Below, one piece after another: positions 19,886-28,115 of a DNA stretch of 64,000 bases. The stretch covers positions 229,402-293,401 of the forward strand of contig NZ_SLVV01000009.1 of the NCBI RefSeq assembly GCF_004340465.1, given 5' to 3'. The DNA is from Mesobacillus foraminis. Lineage in GTDB: Bacteria > Bacillota > Bacilli > Bacillales > Cytobacillaceae. The translations under genes were made by a program, and so were the position numbers. Position 1 is the stretch's first letter. Every line of letters starts with the position of its first letter. Under the pieces are notes generated by a model. It saw nothing but the letters and a program-made list of their open reading frames with translations. It did not search any database and was not told the origin of the DNA.

Positions 19886-20347
19886 TTGAACAAAGGCATA
19901 GTCATTGCATTATCAAGTATCGGAATCGCACAAGCATTAAAAATTCCCTTACATTATATGAAAACCAAGGAATGGAAACCGGGTCTATTTGTAGCGACAG
20001 GTGGAATGCCAAGTTCCCATTCAGCTGGTGTTTCATCTTTAACCACTTATATTGCTTTGAAACGGGGCGTTCCTTCGATTGATTTTGCCCTATCGGTTGT
20101 CTTTGGGCTAATCGTCATGTATGATGCTCAAGGAATTCGCAGACAGGCCGGGGAACTTACCTTAAAGGTAAATGACCTTGACGAATTAATCGATAAAATC
20201 CATGAAGATGATCCTGTGGAATATGAGGAAAAAGCGCCAGATCCATTGAAAGAGGTTCTGGGGCATAAACCAGGTGAAGTTCTTGGAGGTGCCGCGCTAG
20301 GGGTTTTGCTTGGCATGGCGGGTTATTATTTAACAAAAAAAGGATAG
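19886..20347 (+). CDS. Divergent PAP2 family membrane protein (DUF212/YuiD-like)
   Basis: A 153-residue protein with several hydrophobic segments and the family-typical ATGGMPSSHSAGVSSL stretch (around residues 34-49) and RRQAGELT. This is the divergent phosphatidic-acid phosphatase (DUF212) family. The TTG at 19886 is chosen because GGAGGTGA lies 5 nt upstream; the ATG at 19871 is part of that ribosome binding site. The family is probably membrane-bound and phosphatase-related, but no activity is established from sequence. Confidence 0.85.
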   Translation: MNKGIVIALSSIGIAQALKIPLHYMKTKEWKPGLFVATGGMPSSHSAGVSSLTTYIALKRGVPSIDFALSVVFGLIVMYDAQGIRRQAGELTLKVNDLDELIDKIHEDDPVEYEEKAPDPLKEVLGHKPGEVLGGAALGVLLGMAGYYLTKKG

Positions 20348-20412
20348 AAAATTGTCGAATCCTCTGGTAATATCTACATAGGAGATACTCACCAGAGAGG
20401 GCTGAGCCATCA

Positions 20413-20682
20413 GTGAAAACATTGGAAGATTTTTTGCTGGACCTTAAAGGCAAAGGTTTTCAATTTGGAGAAGATGCTGTAGGCTTCATTTATTTTGGGA
20501 AGCAATATACCGGTTCAACGGATGAATTAACCATTATTGCTATCGAGCTGACATTGAAGTCACAAAAAAAGTTTGACGGCAGCTTTTATATTTCTTTGCT
20601 TGAAATGTTCCCTGCCAATAATATCAAGACCAGGAAGCAAGCCATCCGATATGTGAAGCAAAAACAGCTTCTCCCGATTTAA
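20413..20682 (+). CDS. DUF6123 family protein
   Basis: An 89-residue protein starting MKTLEDFLLDLKGKGFQFGE, matching the DUF6123 group of small Bacillaceae proteins; function is unknown. It begins at GTG. The only ribosome-binding-like sequence (AGAGAGGG, 20393-20400) is in the 3' arm of a hairpin (20361-20400: CTCTGGT/ACCAGAG plus TATCT/AGATA), so translation could be modulated by leader structure. The spacing from that site to the GTG is long, about 12 nt. Confidence 0.75.
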   Translation: MKTLEDFLLDLKGKGFQFGEDAVGFIYFGKQYTGSTDELTIIAIELTLKSQKKFDGSFYISLLEMFPANNIKTRKQAIRYVKQKQLLPI

Positions 20683-20707
20683 AGAAAAGATTAAATATAA
20701 TTTAGAG

Positions 20708-20757
20708 GTGAGCTGGCCCAGAAAGTGATTTACACTTCTGAGTCGGCTCCTTTTTTT
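20708..20757 (+). terminator. Terminator between the DUF6123 gene and convergent EamA gene
   Basis: An imperfect long stem from GAGCTGGCCCAG to CTGAGTCGGCTC encloses AAGTG/CACTT and is followed by seven T residues. The right arm overlaps the 3' end of the minus-strand EamA gene. Confidence 0.65.
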
Positions 20758-21674
20758 ACATGCAGGTTGAATTTCTTTCTCCATCGATCCAGCACGGACG
20801 AAGGCAATTCAGCTGCCACCATTCCAAGAAAAATAAACAGGCAGCCAAGTGCTGCGCTGTAGGACAGCCTGTCTCCTGCCCAGAAATAACCTGTAATTGC
20901 TGCAAAGACAGGCTCCATGGCAAAAATTAAGGCGACCCTTGTCGCTGATGTATATTTTTGAAAATTAGTCTGGATTAAAAAGGCAAGGGCGGTTGCAAAG
21001 ACTGCGGTAACAAGCAGGGCGGCTGCGACCTCAGGTGAAAGGAGCACAGCAGGATTAAATGCCTGCTTCCAGTCTTCAAACAGCCAGGCCAAGGCTCCTG
21101 ACAGAAGAGCGACTGTGGCAATCTGGACGACCGTGAGGAGCAATGAAGGGTAATGGCTGCTGTATTTTCCAGTCATCAGGATGTGGAAGGCAAATCCGAC
21201 CGCACAGATCAATATAAATCCATCCCCCATGTTTAGCGAGGCTATGTCGGTCAGTGTGAGTAAATAAAGGCCGGCAGTTGCAGCAGCTGCACCCAGATAA
21301 GAATTAACCCCAAGTTTATGCTTAAAAATAAGTACGGTAAACAGAGGGACCAGTACTACACTGAGTCCGGTTATAAATCCAGCTTTAGATGAGGTCGTAT
21401 ACACTAGACCAAGAGTCTGGAAAGCGTATCCGATAAACAGACATATTCCTATCATTATTCCTGACGTTAACAGCTTGATGCTGAACATTTTAAGCTGCTG
21501 CCGTTCAAAGAGAAGAAGCCAAAAGCCCAGCAGAATGGCAGCCAACGTAAATCTCACAGCATTAAAAGATAATGGCTCCAGAAAAGAAATGGCATTCTGG
21601 ACAAGGACAAAAGTGGCTCCCCAGATGAGGGCCACCAAAAGCAGTGAAACATCCGCGAACCATGTGGGCTTCAT
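20730..21674 (-). CDS. EamA-family (DMT) transporter
   Basis: A 314-residue DMT-superfamily transporter with about ten helices and two EamA repeats. Segments such as LVALIWGATFVLVQNAI near the N-terminus and the AMEPVFAAITGYFWAGDRLS block near 240-260 are family-typical. Substrate is unknown. The ATG overlaps the stop of the upstream RNase-H gene (ATGA), so the two are probably cotranscribed. It is paralogous to the transporter at 3840-4730. Confidence 0.87.
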   Translation of the reverse strand: MKPTWFADVSLLLVALIWGATFVLVQNAISFLEPLSFNAVRFTLAAILLGFWLLLFERQQLKMFSIKLLTSGIMIGICLFIGYAFQTLGLVYTTSSKAGFITGLSVVLVPLFTVLIFKHKLGVNSYLGAAAATAGLYLLTLTDIASLNMGDGFILICAVGFAFHILMTGKYSSHYPSLLLTVVQIATVALLSGALAWLFEDWKQAFNPAVLLSPEVAAALLVTAVFATALAFLIQTNFQKYTSATRVALIFAMEPVFAAITGYFWAGDRLSYSAALGCLFIFLGMVAAELPSSVLDRWRKKFNLHVKKGADSEV

Positions 21675-22081
21675 TCAGAATCCATCCTTTTGGCAGGATT
21701 GCTGCGAATGGCTTTACGAGCTAGCTCATCTGCCATTTTATTAGTGGAAGAAGGAATCCACTTCATAAAAAAAAGATCAAACTGTCCCGCCAATTGAAGG
21801 GCTTTTTCCAGAAGCGGAGCGTAAACCCGGTTTTTTACAAATTCTTTTTCAACGCCATTGTTAACAAGCTCAGAATCCGTCCTGAATGATACCGTTTTGA
21901 AATTTTTCTCCAGGCAGATTTCAAGCCCTTTAATAAAAGCATGGTACTCGGCTTCATTGTTTGTCATTTCGCCCAGCGGGATTGAATATCGGAATACTTC
22001 GCCGTTCGCATTAATAAAAATACCTGCGCCGCTCGGTCCGGGATTTCCGGCACTGGCACCGTCTATATACACTTCAATCAA
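21671..22081 (-). CDS. ypdQ: RNase HI-like protein (YpdQ)
   Basis: A 136-residue RNase H fold protein. The four acidic catalytic positions are present: D in YIDGAS, E in NNEAEYHA, D in RTDSELV, and D in KMADELA. It could cleave RNA in RNA-DNA hybrids, although B. subtilis relatives of this group are poorly characterised. The start is TTG, with AAAGGAG about 10 nt upstream. It overlaps the EamA gene and is divergent from a second RNase-H-fold gene. Confidence 0.83.
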   Translation of the reverse strand: MIEVYIDGASAGNPGPSGAGIFINANGEVFRYSIPLGEMTNNEAEYHAFIKGLEICLEKNFKTVSFRTDSELVNNGVEKEFVKNRVYAPLLEKALQLAGQFDLFFMKWIPSSTNKMADELARKAIRSNPAKRMDSE

Positions 22082-22205
22082 AGGAACTTTGCTCCTTTCT
22101 GGTTTATAATGTTTTAGGTAAGTGTATCATAAAACAGCAGTGTTGAACGATAATATAAAATAATATAAAAACACAATATGATGACGGCTCAAAAGGGGTG
22201 GAAAA

Positions 22206-22862
22206 ATGAAATATAAATTAGAATGGAAATATAAATTAAAAGGATCTGAAGGAATCGATTTCACATCCGACTGGCTTAACGGTGAATTGGCCCTGCAGGC
22301 AGGGGAAGAGCTTGAAGGCTCCGGGAAGGCTGTAGATATAACCTTCTATGATGAAGCCGGAACTTCCTGGACAATCAAGGAAATGAAGAAACTTCTCGCC
22401 GAGATTGAAGAAGAACCACATGATATAACCATGTATTTTGATGGAGGTTTTGACAAAGGAACGAACCGGGCCGGTTTAGGGGCAATTGTATATTATAACC
22501 AAGGGAAGAAGAAATACAGGCTTCGTGCGAACCAGGTGGTCGAAGAAATGGATACGAATAATGAAGCGGAATATGCAGCGTTCTATTTTGGACTTTCATT
22601 ACTGGAAGAATTAGGTGTCAGACAGCTTTCCTGTGAGTTTAAAGGGGATTCACAAGTAGTATTGAAACAATTGGAGGGTGACTGGCCGTGCTACGAGGAA
22701 ACCTTGAACCGGTGGCTAGATAGAATAGAACATAAAATAGAACAGATGGGTCTGTATCCGAAATATCTGCCTATAGAAAGAAAGGCGAATAAAGAAGCAG
22801 ATAAACTGGCCACACAGGCACTCGAAGGGAAAATGATTCATAGCAAGATGCAGATTATTTAA
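22206..22862 (+). CDS. ypeP: RNase H-like protein with N-terminal extension (YpeP)
   Basis: A 218-residue protein: an N-terminal domain of about 75 residues, then an RNase H domain. The catalytic acids are intact: D in YFDGGFD (about 79), E in TNNEAEYAA (about 120), D in FKGDSQV (about 148), and D in KEADKLAT (about 196). It resembles B. subtilis YpeP, a reverse-transcriptase/RNase-H-like protein. The ATG follows AAAGGGGTGG. The role of the extension is not known. Confidence 0.83.
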   Translation: MKYKLEWKYKLKGSEGIDFTSDWLNGELALQAGEELEGSGKAVDITFYDEAGTSWTIKEMKKLLAEIEEEPHDITMYFDGGFDKGTNRAGLGAIVYYNQGKKKYRLRANQVVEEMDTNNEAEYAAFYFGLSLLEELGVRQLSCEFKGDSQVVLKQLEGDWPCYEETLNRWLDRIEHKIEQMGLYPKYLPIERKANKEADKLATQALEGKMIHSKMQII

Positions 22863-22881
22863 TAAGGAAGGAGGAACAGGG

Positions 22882-23073
22882 TTGACCAGAAAAGAACTGC
22901 TGTTGGAAGTTGAAGATCTTTTAAACACATACTGCGAGGGCTGTTTCCTGAAAAGTCAGCACCGAAAAGATAATGGAAAGAGATATGCCCATAAATTTTG
23001 CATTTCGGCCTGCACGGTTGGAGAAAAGATCAAGCGCTGCGGTGACAAACTTTCAGAAGGAATCTGCAAGTAA
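22882..23073 (+). CDS. Zinc-finger domain protein (YpeQ-like)
   Basis: A 63-residue cysteine/histidine-rich protein: CEGCFLKSQHRKDNG near 18-32, then HKFCISACTVG and a final CGDKLSEGIC. The arrangement fits the zf-C2HCIx2C domain found in the B. subtilis YpeQ group. The TTG start follows AAGGAGGAACAG. It lies 19 nt after ypeP, as in B. subtilis, and is likely cotranscribed. Function is unknown. Confidence 0.8.
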   Translation: MTRKELLLEVEDLLNTYCEGCFLKSQHRKDNGKRYAHKFCISACTVGEKIKRCGDKLSEGICK

Positions 23074-23108
23074 AAAGAGAAGCAAAAAGGCTGGCAAAAT
23101 GCCAGCCT
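23070..23108 (-). terminator. Terminator of the second csp gene
   Basis: AGGCTGGCA/TGCCAGCCT stem with loop AAA; on the minus strand it is followed by TTTTTGCTTCTCTTTTT. Confidence 0.75.
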
Positions 23109-23132
23109 CATTATCAATTGTTAGAATTCGAA

Positions 23133-23333
23133 TTATAATTTTACTACGTTAGCTGCTTGAGGTCCGCGGTTGCCTTCAACGATCTCAAAAGAAACTTCCT
23201 GGCCTTCTTCAAGGGACTTGTAGCCTTCTCCTTGAATTGCGGAGAAATGAACAAATACATCTTCGCCGCCTTCAACTTCAATAAATCCAAAACCTTTTTC
23301 GTTGTTGAACCATTTAACTTTACCGTTTTGCAT
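23133..23333 (-). CDS. Cold-shock protein (second copy)
   Basis: A 66-residue cold-shock domain protein with RNP1 KGFGFIE and RNP2 VFVHFSAI. It is highly similar to the product of 9795-9995, so the window holds two paralogues about 13 kb apart. The ATG follows AGGAGGAAAACGTAAC. A TTGACA-N17-TATAAG match at 23354-23382 (minus) would place the start of transcription inside the ribosome binding site, so the real promoter is probably further upstream. Confidence 0.95.
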   Translation of the reverse strand: MQNGKVKWFNNEKGFGFIEVEGGEDVFVHFSAIQGEGYKSLEEGQEVSFEIVEGNRGPQAANVVKL

Positions 23334-23603
23334 GTTACGTTTTCCTCCTAAGCCTTATAGAGACACTATATGGAAGTGTCAAAGTTGAATATTTTCATTT
23401 AAAAGAATATAAGCTTGACTAAAAAAATATTATATTCTGATAAATGATGCTTTAAATATACATGATAAGGCCCTTGACAGTCAAGAAAGGAACATGATAT
23501 TTCGCTGAAAATTTATTGCTCATTTATGTTTATGACAAGTTCCTGTTTCCCGGTTTATTTGGTATTATTTTTAAGAATACTTCTATAATCTGGAGGCTGC
23601 CAT

Positions 23604-24593
23604 ATGGATAAACCCGGACAATCAAACAAGGATCTGACTTCATTATCATCCAATGAGCTATCTTCATTGTTTAGCAGCATAAGAGACAGCGAAGAACTCG
23701 AAGGCGGGATCTCCCAGCTCCCGGAACACCCGCCAATGAACCAGGAGAGGAAGATTGAATGGGCGGCTAAAAGGATGGAAGAAATCTTTGATTATACAGG
23801 ACAAAAAGGCATTGTCCCTCTAAAGGATGTGGAGAATGTCGTTATGCCGGTAATAAAACAGGCGGCCGATATTCCCCATCTTTACCATTTGTTTTATGAA
23901 CTTAAGACGAAGGACGAATATACATATCAGCATACAGTGGCTGTCGGGATCATTGCCAGTCTAATTGGGAAGTGGCTGAACCTGCAGGATTCGGACCTGA
24001 AGGAACTTGCACTCGGTGCAACCTTGCATGATATTGGAAAGGCAAAGATCCCATCACAGATTTTAAATAAACCCGGCAAGCTTACGAAAGAAGAATACCA
24101 AGAAATGAAGCGGCATACTTTGTATGGATATGAGCTGTTAAAAGACATACCCGGGTTAGACAAGAGAATCCCCCGGATTGCCCTTCAGCACCATGAAAGG
24201 GAAGGTGGAGGGGGGTATCCCATTGGCCTCCATGGCAAAAACATTGACCTGATGGCAAAAATTGTGGCGATAGCGGACGTATTTCATGCCATGTCTTCTA
24301 CAAGGGTTTATCGGGAGGCCGAGCCATTCCATCTTGTGATCGACCAAATGCAAAATGATGTGTTTGGGAAATTTGATCCCAAAATTATGTGGATCTTTTT
24401 ATACAGGATGATGCTGAGCCTGGTTGGGCGAAAGGTCCTGCTAAGCAATGGCGAAGCAGGTTCTATTCTAATGGTCGATCAGTATGAGCCGCTTCGTGCC
24501 CTGGTGAGAACTGGAAAGGGGCTTGTTGACCTGAGGTTTAAGAGGGACGTAAGAATTGAAAGGATATTGAAGGAAGAGGATGAACCGGCATAA
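23604..24593 (+). CDS. HD-GYP domain protein (predicted cyclic-di-GMP phosphodiesterase)
   Basis: A 329-residue protein with a central HD-GYP domain (about 105-245): HTVAVG, HDIGK (about 141-145), ALQHHERE and the GYP motif GGGYPIGLHG, all intact. The family hydrolyses cyclic di-GMP. The N-terminal 65 residues are Ser/Glu-rich and unassigned; the C-terminal 60 residues could form a small sensing or PilZ-like fold, but this is uncertain. The ATG follows CTGGAGG. It is not part of an obvious operon, though a 95-aa protein gene follows by 48 nt. Confidence 0.87.
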   Translation: MDKPGQSNKDLTSLSSNELSSLFSSIRDSEELEGGISQLPEHPPMNQERKIEWAAKRMEEIFDYTGQKGIVPLKDVENVVMPVIKQAADIPHLYHLFYELKTKDEYTYQHTVAVGIIASLIGKWLNLQDSDLKELALGATLHDIGKAKIPSQILNKPGKLTKEEYQEMKRHTLYGYELLKDIPGLDKRIPRIALQHHEREGGGGYPIGLHGKNIDLMAKIVAIADVFHAMSSTRVYREAEPFHLVIDQMQNDVFGKFDPKIMWIFLYRMMLSLVGRKVLLSNGEAGSILMVDQYEPLRALVRTGKGLVDLRFKRDVRIERILKEEDEPA

Positions 24594-24641
24594 TAATCAA
24601 GTATTTTCATATCTTTTAGTAAAAGGCTAAAGGGTGAGAAA

Positions 24642-24929
24642 ATGTACAGGTTCTCTATGGATGGTACGAACTGGATTATAAGGTTTTCTCCACACCTTCA
24701 GATTGACGATGACGATAAAGAAATCATCATAAAATCACTCACGGAGCTGGGAGGGAAGGTTGCCGGACATTCACACGGAGACTCTTTTTTATTTTTTGAT
24801 CAAAAAATGGGAGTAGTCGTTTTCCGGATTGAGAAGGTGCCTTCGTTTATCCTGACTGTTTCAACCATTGTTCCGAAAGACCAGTGGTTTGTTCGAAATC
24901 ACTCAGGCATTGAACCGTATAAAGAATAG
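24642..24929 (+). CDS. Hypothetical protein (95 aa)
   Basis: A 95-residue soluble protein starting MYRFSMDGTNWIIRFSPHLQ with an acidic IDDDDKE stretch. No family is recognised and no signal peptide or helix is visible. The ATG follows AGGGTGAG. It is between the HD-GYP gene and topB on the same strand. Confidence 0.65.
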   Translation: MYRFSMDGTNWIIRFSPHLQIDDDDKEIIIKSLTELGGKVAGHSHGDSFLFFDQKMGVVVFRIEKVPSFILTVSTIVPKDQWFVRNHSGIEPYKE

Positions 24930-25051
24930 ATTCAGAGAGGGAGCACCAGGTGTACAGGGTGCTTCCTCTATTTGTTTCTTTACGGATGTAAAGAGGCTCG
25001 GCTAAAATAGAAATGAGTAATAATATTTATGTACAGCATGCAGGAGGACCT

Positions 25052-27211
25052 ATGAAACTGATTATCGCGGAAAAGCCTGACCAGGGCAGGACGCTCGCCT
25101 CCGTCTTTAAAACAAAAAAACGGGAAGGATTCATTGAAATCCAGCCTAATGAGATTTTTCCGGAGGGTGCTTATGTTTCCTGGGCCATAGGGCATCTGAC
25201 CGAGCTGGCGGCCCCAGAAAAATATGATTCAGCCTGGAAAAAATGGAGTATTGAAGGGCTCCCAATCATTCCAAATCATTTTCAATACGAAGTGGTTAGA
25301 TCGAAAGCCAAGCAATATTCCATCATAAATAAACTTGCGAATGATCCACAGGTTACCGAAATCATCCATGCGGGAGATGCAGGGAGAGAGGGAGAGCTGA
25401 TCATCCGGAACATTCTCAGGATAGCCCGCTGCTCCAAACCGATGAAAAGGCTGTGGATATCTTCACTGACCCCAAAGGCAATCAAGGAAGGTTTTCAAAA
25501 CCTTTTAAGTGAATCCAATACAAAGAATCTTTATTATGAAGCTTATACGAGGGCGTGTGCAGACTGGGTTGTCGGAATGAACGCTTCAAGACTTTACACC
25601 TTGCTTTTACAAAAGCAGGGATTTTCCGATGTTTTTTCGGTTGGAAGGGTACAGACCCCTACTCTGGCCCTCATTGTCAAAAGGGAGCTGGAAATCGAGA
25701 ACTTTGTATCCGAGCCTTTCTGGGAAGTGGAAGCAAAATTTAATATGAACGGCAAGAAGTACTCCGGCAAATGGGAGAACACTGGTGACTCCAGAATAAA
25801 GACAAAAGAACTGGCTGAAAAAATTGCGCAGTTCTGCAGCGGGAAACAAGCTCAGGCTGTCGAGGTGAAAGCTGAAAAAAAAGAATTCCAGCCGCCGCTC
25901 CTATATAACCTATCCGCTATCCAGGCTGATGCCAATAGAAGATTTAAATTTTCACCGAAAAAGACGCTTGATGTCCTGCAGGGACTTTATCAGCGAGGCA
26001 TCGTGTCCTATCCCCGCTCCGACTCCCGCTATGTCACTCCCGGGGAAGCCGATGGATTCCCGGCCATACTGGGCAAATTAAGCGCCATCCCAGAATTTAA
26101 GGGACTTTTTCCGCTGCCGATTGACTCAATCAGGCATAATAGCCGTTATGTAAATGAAAAAAAGGTTACCGATCACTATGCGATAATTCCTACTGAGCAG
26201 GTACCTAATCTCGAACGGCTTTCTGGTGATGAAAAAAAGCTTTATGAGCTGATTGCAAGGACCTTGATTGCGGCTCATTACCCTAATTCGACCGCTGAAT
26301 ATACGACAATTAAAACATTGGTTGAGGGACGGGCAGAGTTTATCTCAAAGGGCAAAGTACAGCTTGATGAAGGGTGGAGAAAAGTCCTCCCGCAAAAGGA
26401 GAAGGAAAAAGAACAGGTGCTTCCCCAAATTTTGGAGGGGGAGACAGGCGTCGTTTCCAAAGTTGATGTAAAAGAAAGTAAAACCCAGCCGCCAAAACGA
26501 TATACTGAAGGGCAGCTGATCACCTTGATGAAGACAGCAGGCAAGCATATCGAGGACAAAGAGCTGGAAAAAGTATTGATGAAAACTGAAGGACTTGGAA
26601 CCGAAGCAACCAGGGCAGGAATTATTACCATGCTGAAGGACAGGGCTTATATTGAAATAACAAAAAACCTCGTCCATGCGACAGCCAAAGCGAAAATACT
26701 CATCCAGGCTATTGGAGAACAGATACTTGCTTCTCCTGAAATGACCGCTAAATGGGAGCAGCGACTCAAGGAAATCGGACAAGGATCAGCTTCACCAGGA
26801 CAATTTATGGAGCTGACAGGCAAGATGGTGGCTCATCTCGTAGCCGAAACAGCGGACAGTTCTTTGAAATGGAATTTTGGATCGGATGTAACAGATGCTT
26901 TCATGCCAGGGAAAAAGCGCGGGAAAGGATCCCGAAGCACAAGCCTGGGAAAATGCAGGCTGTGCGGCGGTAGTGTCATTGATAAAGGGAATTTCTACGG
27001 CTGCTCCAATTATCAAAAAACAAAATGCGGCTTTACTGTCTCCAAAAAAATCCTTGGGAAAACCATTACCCAAAAAAATATTAAATTGTTATTGAAGGAT
27101 GGGAGCACAGAATTGATCGAGGGGTTCCAGAGTAAGGAAAAAAGCTTCAATGCAAAGCTTTTATGGGATGAACAGGAACAGAAAATCAAGTTTGCATTAG
27201 GTGCTGGATAA
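25052..27211 (+). CDS. topB: DNA topoisomerase III
   Basis: A 719-residue type IA topoisomerase. The Toprim domain is at the N-terminus (IAEKPDQGRT and HAGDAGREGELI with its acidic residues), and the active-site tyrosine lies in GIVSYPRSDSRYV (about residue 325). A C-terminal zinc ribbon (CRLCGG...CxxxxxxxxxC) is near 640-670. It resolves or decatenates DNA during replication and recombination. The ATG at 25052 is chosen for its CAGGAGGACC site; an upstream in-frame start at 25013 lacks one. Confidence 0.94.
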   Translation: MKLIIAEKPDQGRTLASVFKTKKREGFIEIQPNEIFPEGAYVSWAIGHLTELAAPEKYDSAWKKWSIEGLPIIPNHFQYEVVRSKAKQYSIINKLANDPQVTEIIHAGDAGREGELIIRNILRIARCSKPMKRLWISSLTPKAIKEGFQNLLSESNTKNLYYEAYTRACADWVVGMNASRLYTLLLQKQGFSDVFSVGRVQTPTLALIVKRELEIENFVSEPFWEVEAKFNMNGKKYSGKWENTGDSRIKTKELAEKIAQFCSGKQAQAVEVKAEKKEFQPPLLYNLSAIQADANRRFKFSPKKTLDVLQGLYQRGIVSYPRSDSRYVTPGEADGFPAILGKLSAIPEFKGLFPLPIDSIRHNSRYVNEKKVTDHYAIIPTEQVPNLERLSGDEKKLYELIARTLIAAHYPNSTAEYTTIKTLVEGRAEFISKGKVQLDEGWRKVLPQKEKEKEQVLPQILEGETGVVSKVDVKESKTQPPKRYTEGQLITLMKTAGKHIEDKELEKVLMKTEGLGTEATRAGIITMLKDRAYIEITKNLVHATAKAKILIQAIGEQILASPEMTAKWEQRLKEIGQGSASPGQFMELTGKMVAHLVAETADSSLKWNFGSDVTDAFMPGKKRGKGSRSTSLGKCRLCGGSVIDKGNFYGCSNYQKTKCGFTVSKKILGKTITQKNIKLLLKDGSTELIEGFQSKEKSFNAKLLWDEQEQKIKFALGAG

Positions 27212-27297
27212 GATGCAAAAACAGGACCAAGCTTGTATGCAATAAGCTTCTATAGTAAACTTATATGGTTATTTGGAAGAACAATGGAGGTTTAGGG

Positions 27298-27717
27298 ATG
27301 CCGACACCGAGTATGGAAGATTATATTGAACAGATTTATATTTTGATTGAAGAAAAAGGGTATGCAAGAGTTTCGGATATTGCCGAAGCGCTTTCTGTCC
27401 ATCCCTCCTCAGTTACGAAAATGGTTCAGAAACTTGATAAGGATCAGTACCTTGTTTATGAAAAATACCGGGGACTTATGTTGACCCCGAAAGGAAAGAA
27501 AACAGGGAAACGGCTGGTGTACAGGCATGAATTGCTCGAGCAGCTGTTGAAGATCATCGGTGTCAAGGATGAAAATATTTATCAGGATGTTGAAGGCATT
27601 GAACATCATTTAAGCTGGGATGCAATTGACCGCATTGGAGACCTTGTCCAGTATTTTGAAGAGAATGAAGACCGGGTGGAAGCATTAAGAACAATTCAGC
27701 GCCAAAGTGAAGAATAA
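27298..27717 (+). CDS. mntR: Manganese-responsive transcriptional regulator MntR
   Basis: A 139-residue DtxR-family regulator, nearly collinear with B. subtilis MntR. The N-terminal winged helix includes [20 protein letters not shown]. Metal ligands D8 and E11 are present (SMEDYIEQI), as are the later His/Glu set in RHELLEQ and EGIEHHLSW. It represses manganese uptake when Mn(II) is sufficient and can activate export genes. The ATG at 27298 follows GGAGGTTTAGGG. No transporter target is in the window. Confidence 0.96.
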   Translation: MPTPSMEDYIEQIYILIEEKGYARVSDIAEALSVHPSSVTKMVQKLDKDQYLVYEKYRGLMLTPKGKKTGKRLVYRHELLEQLLKIIGVKDENIYQDVEGIEHHLSWDAIDRIGDLVQYFEENEDRVEALRTIQRQSEE

Positions 27718-27722
27718 AAAGC

Positions 27723-27751
27723 AACACCTGACATTTTGTCAGGTGTTTTTT
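27723..27751 (+). terminator. Bidirectional terminator between mntR and the DUF3892 gene
   Basis: AACACCTGAC pairs with GTCAGGTGTT around ATTTT and is followed by TTTT; A residues on the left support minus-strand use. Confidence 0.85.
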
Positions 27752-27968
27752 AGTAGTATTCCGGCAATGCTGAGATTGATTGGCTCTCAAAGCTTCCATG
27801 GAGAGTATCACCTTCAGCTGCGTTCTCCTGAATATTGATCCCTGTTATCGTTCCTTCTTCAGCCTCCTGAAGAGCCTTTCGGTAGGAAATAATTCTGCCC
27901 CCTGAAGTCTGGAAGGAAATCACATCTCCTGCATGATTTTTATAAACTGCAACCAGCTGTTCTCTCAT
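27750..27968 (-). CDS. DUF3892 domain-containing protein
   Basis: A 72-residue soluble protein starting MREQLVAVYKNHAGDVISFQ, matching the DUF3892 group of small Bacillaceae proteins; function is unknown. The ATG at 27968 has AGGTGA 8 nt upstream. An in-frame GTG at 27980 with GGAG upstream is an alternative that adds four residues. Convergent with mntR. Confidence 0.75.
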   Translation of the reverse strand: MREQLVAVYKNHAGDVISFQTSGGRIISYRKALQEAEEGTITGINIQENAAEGDTLHGSFESQSISALPEYY

Positions 27969-28082
27969 TACATCTATCACCCTGTCTCCAACTTATTATT
28001 GCTTTATTGTGGTCAAAAATCCTGGGGGATATACTGTCGTTATTAGCTGGCAGGAAAAGTTGCAAACCCGGAAAGGCAAATA

Positions 28083-28115
28083 AAAGAGCCTGCCCTAAAA
28101 AATGGGCTGACTCTT
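28083..28115 (-). terminator. Terminator of metA
   Basis: On the minus strand GAAAGAGTCAGCCC pairs imperfectly with GGGCAGGCTCTTTT. It begins directly at the metA stop. Confidence 0.65.

Noticed and set aside
23354..23382. TTGACA-N17-TATAAG as promoter of the second csp gene
   Set aside because: The predicted start would fall inside the ribosome binding site, leaving almost no leader, unlike normal csp genes.
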